NCBI GenBank assembly: GCA_025458915.1 | Contig: JALORL010000006.1 | Coordinates: 1 to 42,896, forward strand | Reading direction: 5' to 3' | Origin: Hydrogenophaga sp. | GTDB taxonomy: Bacteria > Pseudomonadota > Gammaproteobacteria > Burkholderiales > Burkholderiaceae_C | Length of the DNA: 42,896 nucleotides | Shown: positions 21,501-29,507 of the stretch, piece by piece | Position numbering within the stretch: position 1 is the stretch's first letter | How the letters are laid out: every line of letters begins with the position of its first letter | Made by a program: the position numbers and the translations under genes | Notes under the pieces: generated by a model | Database searches by the model: none | What the model saw: the letters and a program-made list of their open reading frames with translations, nothing else | Told to the model about the DNA's origin: nothing

Positions 21501-22584
21501 GGTCATGCAGACCCTGCGTGAGCATGGCTTGTCGCGCCACAGCCATTTCATCGGCAAGACCCGCCCGCTGAGCTCCGCCATGGATGCCGGCAAAGGGGAG
21601 CTGCAGGTGTGGCGCGACACCAAGGTGGTGTTCAGCGCCAGCCTGTTCGACCTGCAACAGGTGTGGGACAGCGTGAGCTGGCGCATCAACCAGCAGCGCG
21701 ACAACCCCGCTTGTGCCGATGCGGAGCACGCCGCTGCCGGTGACCCGGCCGACCCCGGCCTGCACGTGTCTCTGAGCTTCGACCCGGCTGTGGACGTGGC
21801 AGCTCCCTACCTGAATCTGGCCCGGCCCAAGGTCGCCATCCTGCGGGAGCAGGGGGTGAACTCGCACGTGGAGATGGCCTATGCGTTTTCTCAGGCCGGG
21901 TTCGACGCCTACGACGTTCACATGACGGATCTGCAGACAGGCCGCGCCGGCCTGACGGATTTCAAGGGGGTGGTGGCCTGCGGCGGCTTCAGCTATGGCG
22001 ACACGCTGGGCGCCGGCATCGGCTGGGCGCGCAGCATCACCTTCAATCCGGTGCTCTCGGAGCAGTTCCAGACCTTCTTCGGCCGGTCTGACACTTTCGG
22101 ATTGGGCGTGTGCAACGGCTGCCAGATGTTTGCCGAGCTGGCCGACATCATTCCCGGTGCGCAGGCCTGGCCACGCTTCACCACCAACCAGAGCGAGCGG
22201 TTCGAGGCCCGCCTGTCAATGGTGGAAGTGCTGGAGTCACCCAGCCTGTTCTTCCAGGGCATGGCTGGGTCGCGTTTGCCGATTGCCGTGGCCCACGGCG
22301 AGGGCTTTGCCAATTTCCGGTACCGCGGCGATGCCAATCGGGTACTCGCCGCCATGCGGTTCGTCGACAACCACGGTCAAGCCACCGAGCGTTATCCGTT
22401 CAATCCGAACGGTAGTCCTGCCGGTCTCACGGCAGTCACCACCGCCGATGGCCGGTTCACGGCCATGATGCCGCACCCCGAACGCGTGTTTCGCAACATC
22501 CAGATGAGCTGGACCAGCGGCAACCTGTCCGACCTCAGCCCCTGGATGCGCCTGTGGCAAAACGCGCGAAAGTGGCTGGGTTGA
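18568..22584 (+). CDS. purL: Phosphoribosylformylglycinamidine synthase
   Basis: This is the large single-chain PurL of Proteobacteria, 1338 residues. The N-terminal PurS-like part begins [26 protein letters not shown] from GTG 18568. The synthetase core includes [56 protein letters not shown] (ATP and substrate binding), a Gly-rich [13 protein letters not shown] and a second pseudo-ATP half with PVGKDSLSM. The C-terminal glutaminase has [12 protein letters not shown] with the nucleophile cysteine and PHPERVFRN with the catalytic histidine. It makes FGAM from FGAR, glutamine and ATP. The GMGGG segment is encoded by a run of nine G (19938-19946), a likely slippage site. Confidence 0.98.
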   Translation: MTLPLCFFDGGNAISEFKVQQLLPRLHGISDKIIGLTARFVHLASFEQEPDAATVSRLAELLTYGEQASTKHGQATDAGMTSLYVMPRLGTMSPWASKATDIAHNCGLVIKRVERLVEYRIHLKSGLLGKKQLSDDALWTVAALLHDRMTEAVVANRDQARALFQELEPAPMERVDVLAGGRGALEKANVAWGLALADDEIDYLVNAFQGLGRNPTDVELMMFAQANSEHCRHKIFNAQFTIDGVLQDKSLFGMIRHTHQTSPQHTIVAYSDNASIMEGSVVERFVARAGGEGSPRYEATNATNHVLMKVETHNHPTAISPFPGAATGAGGEIRDEGATGRGSKPKAGLTGFTVSRLWGGASDHPGGKPEHMASPLQIMTEGPLGGAAFNNEFGRPNLLGYFREFEQTVAGVDRGYHKPIMIAGGVGVIDSNLTKKVDFPAGTLLIQLGGPGMRIGMGGGAASSMASGTNAASLDFDSVQRGNPEIERRAQEVINHCWAQGEQNPILFIHDVGAGGLSNAFPELTNDAGRGARFDLRKVPLEESGLAPKEIWCNESQERYVLAIAPESLPTFQAYCERERCPFAVVGVATEERHLVVADGEDQRAERPVDMPMDVLLGKPPKMHRVVETVARKAPAMDLTGVDLQKAVIDVLSHPTVASKRFLVTIGDRTVGGLSHRDQMVGPWQIPVADCAVTLADFSGFAGEAMSMGERTPLAALNAPASGRMAVAEAITNLLAAPIELPRVKLSANWMAACGEPGEDADLYATVRAVGMELCPALGISIPVGKDSLSMRTQWQHDGVAHKVTSPVSLIVSAFATLPDVRGTLTPALDHQMEDTTLVLVDLGKGRNRMGGSVLGQTMQQMGDEVPDLDDPQDLINLVHAVNALRAQGYILAYHDRSDGGLAATVAEMAFAGHVGVALNIDLLVTEGDGISDSRADHGDAKNWAGQVSARREELTLKALFNEELGVVLQVPTAQRNAVMQTLREHGLSRHSHFIGKTRPLSSAMDAGKGELQVWRDTKVVFSASLFDLQQVWDSVSWRINQQRDNPACADAEHAAAGDPADPGLHVSLSFDPAVDVAAPYLNLARPKVAILREQGVNSHVEMAYAFSQAGFDAYDVHMTDLQTGRAGLTDFKGVVACGGFSYGDTLGAGIGWARSITFNPVLSEQFQTFFGRSDTFGLGVCNGCQMFAELADIIPGAQAWPRFTTNQSERFEARLSMVEVLESPSLFFQGMAGSRLPIAVAHGEGFANFRYRGDANRVLAAMRFVDNHGQATERYPFNPNGSPAGLTAVTTADGRFTAMMPHPERVFRNIQMSWTSGNLSDLSPWMRLWQNARKWLG

Positions 22585-22655
22585 GGCGTTTTTGCACCGC
22601 TCTTGCTTGATAGCATCCCGCCCACTACCAGCTCGCCGCGCTGCGGTCCCAGCCC

Positions 22656-23624
22656 ATGGCCACCAGTCTTCTCGCCCTCATCGACGACATTGCCACACTG
22701 CTGGACGATGTCGCGGTCATGACCAAGGTGGCGGCCCGGCAAGGCATGGCTGCTGCGGATGACGTGGCGGCCATGACCCAGATGGCGGCCAAGAAAACGG
22801 CGGGCGTGCTGGGCGACGACCTCGCCCTGAACGCGCAGCAGGTCACCGGCGTGAAGGCCGACCGGGAGCTACCGGTGGTGTGGGCCGTGGCCAAGGGTTC
22901 TGCGCGGAACAAGCTGATCCTGGTTCCGGCTGCGCTGGCCATCAGCGCGTTTGTCCCGTGGTTGATCACACCGCTGCTCATGCTGGGCGGCCTTTTTCTC
23001 TGCTTTGAGGGCGCCGAGAAACTGCTGCACGCATTCACCCGTTCGAGGAAGAAGGGCACCGACCACCACGAAGCGCTCGTGCGTGCCGTCGCCAACGAGC
23101 AGGTGGACCTGGTGGCGTTCGAGAAGGAAAAGATCAGGGGCGCCATCCGCACGGATTTCATCCTGTCGGCAGAGATCATCGTCATCACGCTGGGCACGGT
23201 GGCATCTGCCAGCTTCGGTCAGCGGGTGGCGGTGCTGGTCGGCATATCGGCCATCATGACCGCGGGCGTGTATGGTCTGGTCGCGGGCATCGTGAAGCTG
23301 GACGATGCCGGCCTGTACCTCAGCCGAAGCCGTTCGCCCTGGCAACAGCGGCTCGGCCGTGGCATCCTGACCTTGGCACCCTGGCTGATGAAGAGTTTGT
23401 CGGTGCTGGGCACGGCAGCCATGTTTCTGGTGGGGGGTGGCATTCTTCTGCATGGCATTCCCGCGCTCGGTCATGCAGTGGCGCATGCCTTGCCGGGAAC
23501 GGGCTGGGTGGGTGCGTTGCTGGGCAACCTGGCGGGCGGTGCGGCGGGTCTGGTGGCAGGTGTCATGGTGGTGGCCGTGGTGCAAGGCGTGGCTCGTTTG
23601 CGCGGGGTCGGTCCGGGCCATTGA
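22656..23624 (+). CDS. DUF808 (YedI-like) inner membrane protein
   Basis: The 322-residue protein begins MATSLLALIDDIATLLDDVAVMTKVAARQ and contains TAGVLGDDLALNAQQVTGV and PLLMLGGLFLCFEGAEKLLHAF, which are hallmarks of DUF808. Four to six membrane segments are visible, for example LILVPAALAISAFVPWLI, VLVGISAIMTAGVYGLVAGIV and VLGTAAMFLVGGGILLHGI, with a Gly/Ala-rich last helix. The molecular function of the family is unknown; a transport or stress role is only speculation. Its stop codon lies inside the FNR-like box before the hemerythrin gene. Confidence 0.88.
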   Translation: MATSLLALIDDIATLLDDVAVMTKVAARQGMAAADDVAAMTQMAAKKTAGVLGDDLALNAQQVTGVKADRELPVVWAVAKGSARNKLILVPAALAISAFVPWLITPLLMLGGLFLCFEGAEKLLHAFTRSRKKGTDHHEALVRAVANEQVDLVAFEKEKIRGAIRTDFILSAEIIVITLGTVASASFGQRVAVLVGISAIMTAGVYGLVAGIVKLDDAGLYLSRSRSPWQQRLGRGILTLAPWLMKSLSVLGTAAMFLVGGGILLHGIPALGHAVAHALPGTGWVGALLGNLAGGAAGLVAGVMVVAVVQGVARLRGVGPGH

Positions 23625-23634
23625 CCTGGGTCAA
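23621..23634 (+). promoter_or_regulatory. FNR/ANR-like box upstream of the hemerythrin gene
   Basis: TTGAC-CTGG-GTCAA is a perfect inverted repeat with the FNR-family spacing of four (consensus TTGAT-N4-ATCAA). A -10-like TAGACT lies at 23657-23662. A start near 23669 would put the box centre at -41.5, the usual activating position. Confidence 0.6.
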
Positions 23635-23736
23635 GGGTGCCAGGCAGCGGCAGGCCTAGACTGGCCTTGCGGTATTTCGTGCGTGTGCTGACCATCTCAG
23701 GTGCCACCCGGGATGCCGCCTTCACAGGAGCGCACC

Positions 23737-24276
23737 ATGTCTGCACCATCTGCGGTCGACACTCAGACCCCCCTGAACATCTTCAACGAATGCCATGTGG
23801 GCATTGTTCGCCGCCTGAAAGCACTGGACGAACTGCCCGCTTTGCTGGAGCCCGCTGCCCGGGCCCGCGAAATCGCCGAGCGCTCGCTGGAGTTTTTCCG
23901 CGAAGCCATCTTCGAACACCACCTGGAGGAAGAGCGCGAGCTCTTTCCTGCCGTGATGGCCAGCGCCGAACCCGGTGCCGAACTGGCCAGGGTGAAGGGC
24001 ATGGCAGCCCGGCTCACCGAGGAGCACCGCTCGATCGAGCGGTTGTGGAAGAGCCTGGAACGCGGACTCAAGCAGGTGGCCAAAGGCCAGGCGGCTTCAC
24101 TGGATGTGGACGACCTGCACCACCTGGTGGCGGAGTATCAGCGGCACGCCAGCTTCGAGGAAACCGAGTTCCTGCCGCTCGCGCAGGACATCCTGGGACG
24201 CAACAGCAACCACCTCGCTGCACTGGGCCTGAGCCTGCACATGCGCCACGTGAAGCCTGTCAACGCCTACATCTGA
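23737..24276 (+). CDS. Hemerythrin-like HHE-domain protein
   Basis: The ATG at 23737 follows AGGAG at a six-base distance. The 179-residue all-helical protein has the histidine and acidic ligands of a diiron hemerythrin fold: NECHVGIV near residue 22, EHHLEEERELFP near 60, EEHRSIERLW near 99 and YQRHASFEETEFLPLA near 135. The HxxxE spacing is preserved. Such soluble HHE proteins bind O2 or NO or help repair iron centres. The upstream FNR-like box suggests that low oxygen or nitrosative conditions induce it. It converges with rlhA with a 12-base gap. Confidence 0.85.
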   Translation: MSAPSAVDTQTPLNIFNECHVGIVRRLKALDELPALLEPAARAREIAERSLEFFREAIFEHHLEEERELFPAVMASAEPGAELARVKGMAARLTEEHRSIERLWKSLERGLKQVAKGQAASLDVDDLHHLVAEYQRHASFEETEFLPLAQDILGRNSNHLAALGLSLHMRHVKPVNAYI

Positions 24277-24288
24277 GATACGAACGCG

Positions 24289-26259
24289 TCAGTGCGGCGC
24301 CACCGGACGGGTGCGGTACAGCTGGATCGGGCTGGTGGGTATGGCGTTGAGCACGCTGGGGCGGATCTTGCCGACCACATGCATCTCGCAGGGCTTGCAA
24401 TCAAAACGCAAGGTCAATTTTTCCTTGCCGTTGATGAGCTGCATGGGCTCCGCGCGAACCGTGCCCTGAACCCCCACCACGCCCTTGGCCTGCTTCGGGC
24501 ACAGGCTGAGGGAAAAGCGCACACAGTGCTTGGTGATCATCAGGCTCACCTCACCGGTTTCCTCATGGCTTTCGTAGGCCGAGGCGATCACCTTCACACC
24601 GTGCTTCGCATAGAAATCGCGGGCCTTGTGGTTGAACACGTTGGCCAGGTAGGTGAGTGTGTCTTCGGGGTAGGGGGCCGGTGGTTCCACCGGCGTGGCG
24701 CGGGGTAGCCTTTGCCAAGCCGTGGCGCGTGCCTCCTCGAGGGCCTCAATGGCCTCGCGGCGCAGGGCGTTGAGCTGGGAGGCCGGCACGAAGCGGGGTG
24801 CCTTGAGGTCGAGCTGGATGTCGGTGGCTTCGAAAATGGTATCGCCAAGACGGCCCAGACCGTCGCGCAGCTTGGCCTCGGCTTGGACCGGGTCCCGCGC
24901 GGTGTCCAGTGCGATCGGCACCGCAGCGCTCGCTGTGTGGCCATCTTCGTCGGTGACCACCATCGTCAGACCCTCTGCGGTTTCCGACAACTGCAGCCAG
25001 GCGCCGATTCGTCGGTCGGACGATTTCTTTTCCAGGCCGCGCACCCAGTCCATGTCGCGGTTGCGGTTGATCTGCGTGTTCTTGCGCAAGTCCTTGAAGC
25101 CTGCCACGGGGTCCTTGGGATACACCCGCCATTGGCCCCGGGCCGCGTTGATGGCTTCGGCGCGGTTGATCTGCAACCCGATCAGCTCCTTCTGCAGGTC
25201 GTGGTAACAGAGGCCATCGCCGTTGTGCAGCGTGGTGCTCGCGTCGTCGAGCTGCAGTTCCACCGACGTGGCGTTCACCTTCGTGACCCAGCCGATGGGG
25301 CGGCCCGGGTTCTTGGGCGTATCGAACGCACCGATGTCGTCCTTGCGGCCTTGCACGAAGTAGTCGGTGAACTCGCGGTTGAAGTTCTGGTTCGGATCGG
25401 GTGTGAAGCTGAAGCGGCAGCGCCCGCTGCTGGCGCGCGCCAGCGCGGGGCGCTCTTCAAGGATCTCGTCGAACAGCAGGCGGTAGTGGGCGGTGATGTT
25501 CTTCACATAGCCCATGTCCTTGTAGCGGCCCTCGATCTTGAAGCTGCGGGCGCCAGCGTCGATGAGCGCGCGCAGGTTGTCGCTCTGGTTGTTGTCCTTC
25601 ATGGACAGCACGTGCTTGTCGTGCGCCACCACGCGCCCCAGGTGGTCTTTCACCTCGTAGGGCAGGCGGCAGGCCTGGGAACAGTCGCCGCGGTTGGCGC
25701 TGCGACCGGTGTGGGCATGGCTGATGAAGCACTGGCCGCTGTAGGCCACGCACAGCGCGCCGTGGATGAAGAACTCCACGATGCAGCGCTCGGCGTCGAG
25801 CGATTCATAAATGGCACGGATCTGCGGCAGCGTGAGTTCGCGCGCCAGCACCAGCTTGGACAGGCCGGCGTCCTGCAGAAAGCGGGCCTTCTCCGGCGTG
25901 CGGATGTCGGTTTGTGTGCTGGCGTGCAGCTGGATCGGTGGCAGATCCAGCTCCAGCAGGCCCATGTCCTGGATGATCAGCGCGTCGGCACCCGCGTCGT
26001 ACAGCTGCCAGGCCAGCTTGCGGGCGGGCTCCAGCTCGTCGTCGCGCAGGATGGTGTTGACCGTCACGTACACGCGGCTGCCGAAGCGGTGGGCGTGGCG
26101 CGCAAGCCGGGCAATGTCCTGCACCCGGTTGTCTGCACTGGTGCGGGCACCAAACGATGGGCCACCAATGTAGACCGCATCGGCCCCATGGCTCACGGCC
26201 TCGATACCGATGTCGGCGTCGCGCGCGGGAGAAAGCAGTTCGATGTGGTGCGGCAGCAT
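24289..26259 (-). CDS. rlhA: Peptidase U32-family protein, RlhA-type 23S rRNA hydroxylase
   Basis: ATG 26259 gives MLPHHIELLSPARDADIGIEAVSHGADAVYIGGPSFGART, the standard start of the YdcP/RlhA type, and a length of 656, close to E. coli RlhA. A U32 domain covers about residues 8-320, including VEFFIHGALCVAYSGQCFIS and RGDCSQACRLPYEV, with cysteines expected to hold an Fe-S centre. A DUF3656 and a C-terminal Cys-containing part follow (MITKHCVRFSLSLCP, DCKPCEMHVVGKI). RlhA makes 5-hydroxycytidine 2501 in 23S rRNA, linked to prephenate in E. coli. The longer ORF upstream runs over the divergent hydrolase gene and is unlikely. Confidence 0.88.
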   Translation of the reverse strand: MLPHHIELLSPARDADIGIEAVSHGADAVYIGGPSFGARTSADNRVQDIARLARHAHRFGSRVYVTVNTILRDDELEPARKLAWQLYDAGADALIIQDMGLLELDLPPIQLHASTQTDIRTPEKARFLQDAGLSKLVLARELTLPQIRAIYESLDAERCIVEFFIHGALCVAYSGQCFISHAHTGRSANRGDCSQACRLPYEVKDHLGRVVAHDKHVLSMKDNNQSDNLRALIDAGARSFKIEGRYKDMGYVKNITAHYRLLFDEILEERPALARASSGRCRFSFTPDPNQNFNREFTDYFVQGRKDDIGAFDTPKNPGRPIGWVTKVNATSVELQLDDASTTLHNGDGLCYHDLQKELIGLQINRAEAINAARGQWRVYPKDPVAGFKDLRKNTQINRNRDMDWVRGLEKKSSDRRIGAWLQLSETAEGLTMVVTDEDGHTASAAVPIALDTARDPVQAEAKLRDGLGRLGDTIFEATDIQLDLKAPRFVPASQLNALRREAIEALEEARATAWQRLPRATPVEPPAPYPEDTLTYLANVFNHKARDFYAKHGVKVIASAYESHEETGEVSLMITKHCVRFSLSLCPKQAKGVVGVQGTVRAEPMQLINGKEKLTLRFDCKPCEMHVVGKIRPSVLNAIPTSPIQLYRTRPVAPH

Positions 26260-26329
26260 GGCGGGTCCGTGCAGAATCCGGGCGGAAAGCAGCCCGTGGC
26301 GAAGGCCGATATTGTCCTGGAGATTTCCC

Positions 26330-27091
26330 ATGTCCACATCCACTTCTACCCCTAGCTTCAACCCCCTGGGCAACACCGCCATTGTTCTGGTGCACGGTGC
26401 CTGGCACGGAGCCTGGTGCTGGGGCCGCGTACTGCCTCTGCTGCGCGGGGGCGGGGCACTGACCCACGCGGTCACACTCACCGGGCTGGGAGAGCGGGCC
26501 CATCTGCTGTCGCCCGCGGTGGACCTGAACACCCACATCCAGGACGTGATCGGACTGATCGAGTCCGAGGAATTGCAGAGGGTGCTGTTGGTGGGGCACA
26601 GCTATGCTGGCATGGTGATCACCGGTGTGGCCGATCGGCTGGAAGGCGAACGGCCGGGGCTGCTGCGCCGCCTGGTTTACCTGGACGCAGCTTTGCCGTA
26701 CCCCGGTGACAGCTGGAGCAGCCACCACAGCGACGAAACGCGCGCGACCCGCATCGCCGCCGCCCAGGCCAGCGGCGGGCTCAGCTTGCCGCCGCCCGAC
26801 TCTGCGCTGTTCGGCCTGAGCGGCGCCGACCGCGACTGGGTGAACCGACGCCAGACCCCACAGCCGTTCAGGCTGTATCAGCAACCGCTGGACTTTGACG
26901 CCGACCGCGTGGCGCGGATTCCCCGTACCTTCATCGACTGCACTATGCCGGCCCTGGCCACCATCGCGCCGGCCCGTCGGCGTGCGCGCAGCGAGCCCGG
27001 CTGGCAGGTGCTGGAAATGGCCACCGGTCACGACCCCATGGTGAGCGAACCGGTCGCACTGGCCCATCTGCTGCTGGACTTGTGCCGGTAG
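26330..27091 (+). CDS. Alpha/beta hydrolase, methylesterase-like
   Basis: The 253-residue protein has the oxyanion-hole segment VLVHGAWHGAWCWGRV, the nucleophile elbow GHSYAGMV with Ser near residue 95, and a C-terminal catalytic histidine in MATGHDPMVSEP. The layout resembles the salicylate-binding/methylesterase and hydroxynitrile lyase branch of the fold. There is no signal peptide, so it is cytoplasmic. The ATG at 26330 follows a GGAG eight bases upstream. The gene is divergent from rlhA and is followed after 41 bases by the secreted Sel1-like protein gene, so it may start a three-gene unit. The substrate is unknown. Confidence 0.8.
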   Translation: MSTSTSTPSFNPLGNTAIVLVHGAWHGAWCWGRVLPLLRGGGALTHAVTLTGLGERAHLLSPAVDLNTHIQDVIGLIESEELQRVLLVGHSYAGMVITGVADRLEGERPGLLRRLVYLDAALPYPGDSWSSHHSDETRATRIAAAQASGGLSLPPPDSALFGLSGADRDWVNRRQTPQPFRLYQQPLDFDADRVARIPRTFIDCTMPALATIAPARRRARSEPGWQVLEMATGHDPMVSEPVALAHLLLDLCR

Positions 27092-27120
27092 GCCGACGGC
27101 GCGGACTCAACAAAAGATCC

Positions 27121-27126
27121 GGAGGA
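27121..27126 (+). promoter_or_regulatory. Strong ribosome site that selects a TTG start
   Basis: GGAGGA lies six bases before TTG 27133. The later in-frame ATG at 27175 falls inside the signal peptide and has no such site. Confidence 0.65.
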
Positions 27127-27132
27127 ACAGAT

Positions 27133-28701
27133 TTGTCTCTTGCCAGTCTGAATCAAACCATTGTCCGATTCCCGATGTGTCTGGCAGTGCTGCTCGCCGC
27201 TACAGCCGCACATGCCCAGACCCCCGTGTGCGACCGGGGCGATCGCGACTGGGAGATGGAAACGTTCGGCATCGCCGTGCCATCCCCCCCACCCGTGGAC
27301 CTCAGCCGTCTTCCCACGCGACTCATCGAACGGCACTATGTCGGGCCCTACCGCATGGCTGCCATGCTGGCACGCGGCGATTTCAATGCGCTGCAGGCCC
27401 ACTGGGACGAAATTGCCGCGCTCACCGACCGCACGGAACAGATGCGCGCCACCGTGCGCAGCCTCGATGCGCTGGAAAAGCGTGGCATGACCCTGTTGCA
27501 CCAGGCACAGGCCTGGCACGCACGCAACCCCCAGTCGGCCGCGGCACAGCTCATTCTTGCGACGGCGTGGAAGCACGCGGCCTACGAAGTGCACCGGGAC
27601 CGCTACGTGCCCGAGCGGGCGGGTGGGTATTTCCACCGTCCCCACTTTCGGGCCCGGCAGGCGCTGCCCCTGGTGGACGCGCTGCTGGCACAAGGCGGTT
27701 TTTATGCCATGGCCGCCCGCGAGGTGGATCTGCCGGTGCGCTTCCTGCTGAGCGATGCAGACCTCGACGCCGCCTGGAACCGCTACCTGGAGCTGATCGA
27801 ATTCGCTCCCCACTACGAATGGCTGTACCTGCGCGCCGCCGGCCACGCCAGCACGCCGCACAACCCGCAGTTGCGGGAGCAGCGGTTTGCGCAACTCCGT
27901 GGGCTTGCCGACCGCCTGCAACTGCCCCAGCCGCACCGCACCACGCTCGATCAAACCCTGGAAGAGTTCGTTCGCGGCACCGCGCGCGATCCCAGCCCCC
28001 AGGTGTGGAGGCCCTACTGGGAAGCACGCGTGAAAGTGGCACCCACATTGGCCAACACCGCAGGATGGCTGGATGCCGAACACCGCGCCGGCAACTGGAC
28101 CAGCGTGATCGGCCTGGCCGACCGGATGCTCGCCATGCAACCGCACCATCTGCGCGCACTGGAGCGCAAGGCCTGGGCATTGCGGCAGCTGAACCGGCCC
28201 CGGGAGTCCTACGAAGCTGTTTTCGCCGCCATGGTGCTGGGGAGCGACTGGGCATCGAACGAAATCGTGCAGGCCCATGTTCACGGTGGTCTGGGCGTGT
28301 CGGTGCGCGACTTTGATGCCTTGTACGCCCACTGCGCCCTCGGGGCCACGCTGGGCCTGGCCAGTGCGGCCAACTGCCTCGGTTCTGCGCACACCGAAGG
28401 GTTTGGAGGCGCGCCGCGCAACAACAGCGTCGCGCTGGGCTGGCACCTGATCGGTGCACGGGGCGGTCACGCGTCGTCGGCCCATGATCTGGCGGTGTTG
28501 TTGCCCAGGATCGTCAACCAACCCGAGCAAAAGCAAGCGGTTGAGCTGGCATCGGCCCACTGGGTCCGGCGGGCGGCCGCACACGACCATGCGCCGTCGC
28601 AAACCCGGTTGGCGGCGCGGCCCGACTGGGGTCTTCTGTGCCTGCCCGACAACCGAACCTGGTTCCGGAAGCTCTATCAGCGGTGGTTCAGTGGTGAATG
28701 A
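27133..28701 (+). CDS. Exported Sel1-repeat-like (DUF4034-like) protein
   Basis: Starting from TTG, the first 28 residues form a signal peptide (TIVRFPMCLAVLLAATAAHA, cleaved before QTPVC). The mature part is helical and repeat-like: RMAAMLARGDFNALQAHWDEI, then AAAQLILATAWKHAAYEVH, then HYEWLYLRAAGHAS, resembling DUF4034-type solenoids. Near the C-terminus NCLGSAHTEGFGG and VALGWHLIGARGGHASSAHDLAVLL look like one Sel1 repeat. Such proteins usually act as protein-binding scaffolds. It sits between an alpha/beta hydrolase and a membrane acyltransferase on the same strand. Family assignment is by pattern only, and the function is unknown. Confidence 0.65.
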   Translation: MSLASLNQTIVRFPMCLAVLLAATAAHAQTPVCDRGDRDWEMETFGIAVPSPPPVDLSRLPTRLIERHYVGPYRMAAMLARGDFNALQAHWDEIAALTDRTEQMRATVRSLDALEKRGMTLLHQAQAWHARNPQSAAAQLILATAWKHAAYEVHRDRYVPERAGGYFHRPHFRARQALPLVDALLAQGGFYAMAAREVDLPVRFLLSDADLDAAWNRYLELIEFAPHYEWLYLRAAGHASTPHNPQLREQRFAQLRGLADRLQLPQPHRTTLDQTLEEFVRGTARDPSPQVWRPYWEARVKVAPTLANTAGWLDAEHRAGNWTSVIGLADRMLAMQPHHLRALERKAWALRQLNRPRESYEAVFAAMVLGSDWASNEIVQAHVHGGLGVSVRDFDALYAHCALGATLGLASAANCLGSAHTEGFGGAPRNNSVALGWHLIGARGGHASSAHDLAVLLPRIVNQPEQKQAVELASAHWVRRAAAHDHAPSQTRLAARPDWGLLCLPDNRTWFRKLYQRWFSGE

Positions 28702-28720
28702 CCGGGCGGTGAGCCATCAC

Positions 28721-29476
28721 ATGGCAATCGGTGCACCGGGCCGTCTGGACCGCGTGGACCAGCTGCGCGCGCTCGCCATGTTGTGGATGACGGTGTTCCA
28801 CTTCTGCTTCGACCTCAACCACTTCGGGTTCATGGAAGAGAACTTCTACCGCGACCCGTTCTGGACCTGGCAGCGCACGGCCATCGTGAGCCTGTTCCTG
28901 TTCACGGCCGGTCTGTCGCAGGCGATCGCCTCCGCCAACGGGCAGGACTGGTCGCGCTTCTGGCGGCGTTGGGTGCAAATTGCAGCGGCTGCGCTGCTGG
29001 TCAGCTTCGGCTCCTGGCTGATGTTTCCGAAGACTTTCATCTATTTCGGGGTACTGCACGGTGTGGCCGTGATGCTGGTGGTGGCACGGATCACGGTGGG
29101 CTGGGGCGTCTGGCTGTGGCCACTGGGTGCGCTGGCAATTTCGGTGCCGATGTGGGCGCCAATGATCCTCCAGCCCGGGTCAGCGCTGGAATTTCTCAAC
29201 ACCAGGGGATGGAACGCGTTGGGGTTCATCAGCCGCAAGCCCGTCACCGAGGACTATGTGCCCCTGCTGCCCTGGCTGGGCGTGGTGTGGTGGGGCGTGG
29301 CCGCAGGGCAATGGATGTTGCGGCGCCGCCCGGGTTGGCTCGGAGCGGGCGGCAAGCCGCTTGGTGGCATGGGCACCCGGTTGGCGGTGCTCGGCCGCTG
29401 GAGCCTGAGCTACTACTTGCTGCACCAGCCGGTCATGATCGGCCTGCTGGGTGTCTTGGCATGGGCGCTTCGCTGA
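28721..29476 (+). CDS. DUF1624 heparan-alpha-glucosaminide N-acetyltransferase-like membrane protein
   Basis: The 251-residue protein begins with RLDRVDQLRALAMLWMTVFHFCFDLNHFGF, the family signature (family R-x-D-x-x-R-x-x-A opening and a membrane histidine thought to take part in acyl transfer). About seven membrane segments follow, such as IVSLFLFTAGLSQAIA, AAAALLVSFGSWLMF and VLHGVAVMLVVARITV. The final SLSYYLLHQPVMIGLLG is also conserved. These proteins move acetyl groups across the inner membrane to sugars. ATG 28721 has a weak GGTGAG before it; GTG 28691 or 28694, overlapping the previous stop, are alternatives. Confidence 0.8.
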   Translation: MAIGAPGRLDRVDQLRALAMLWMTVFHFCFDLNHFGFMEENFYRDPFWTWQRTAIVSLFLFTAGLSQAIASANGQDWSRFWRRWVQIAAAALLVSFGSWLMFPKTFIYFGVLHGVAVMLVVARITVGWGVWLWPLGALAISVPMWAPMILQPGSALEFLNTRGWNALGFISRKPVTEDYVPLLPWLGVVWWGVAAGQWMLRRRPGWLGAGGKPLGGMGTRLAVLGRWSLSYYLLHQPVMIGLLGVLAWALR

Positions 29477-29507
29477 GACGCCGTCCTGCAGGGGCGGGAT
29501 CGCGTGT

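Noticed and set aside
27028-28602. 524-aa minus-strand ORF opposite the Sel1-like gene
   Set aside because: The plus frame has a signal peptide, a ribosome site and repeat structure. The minus frame has none and looks like a shadow.
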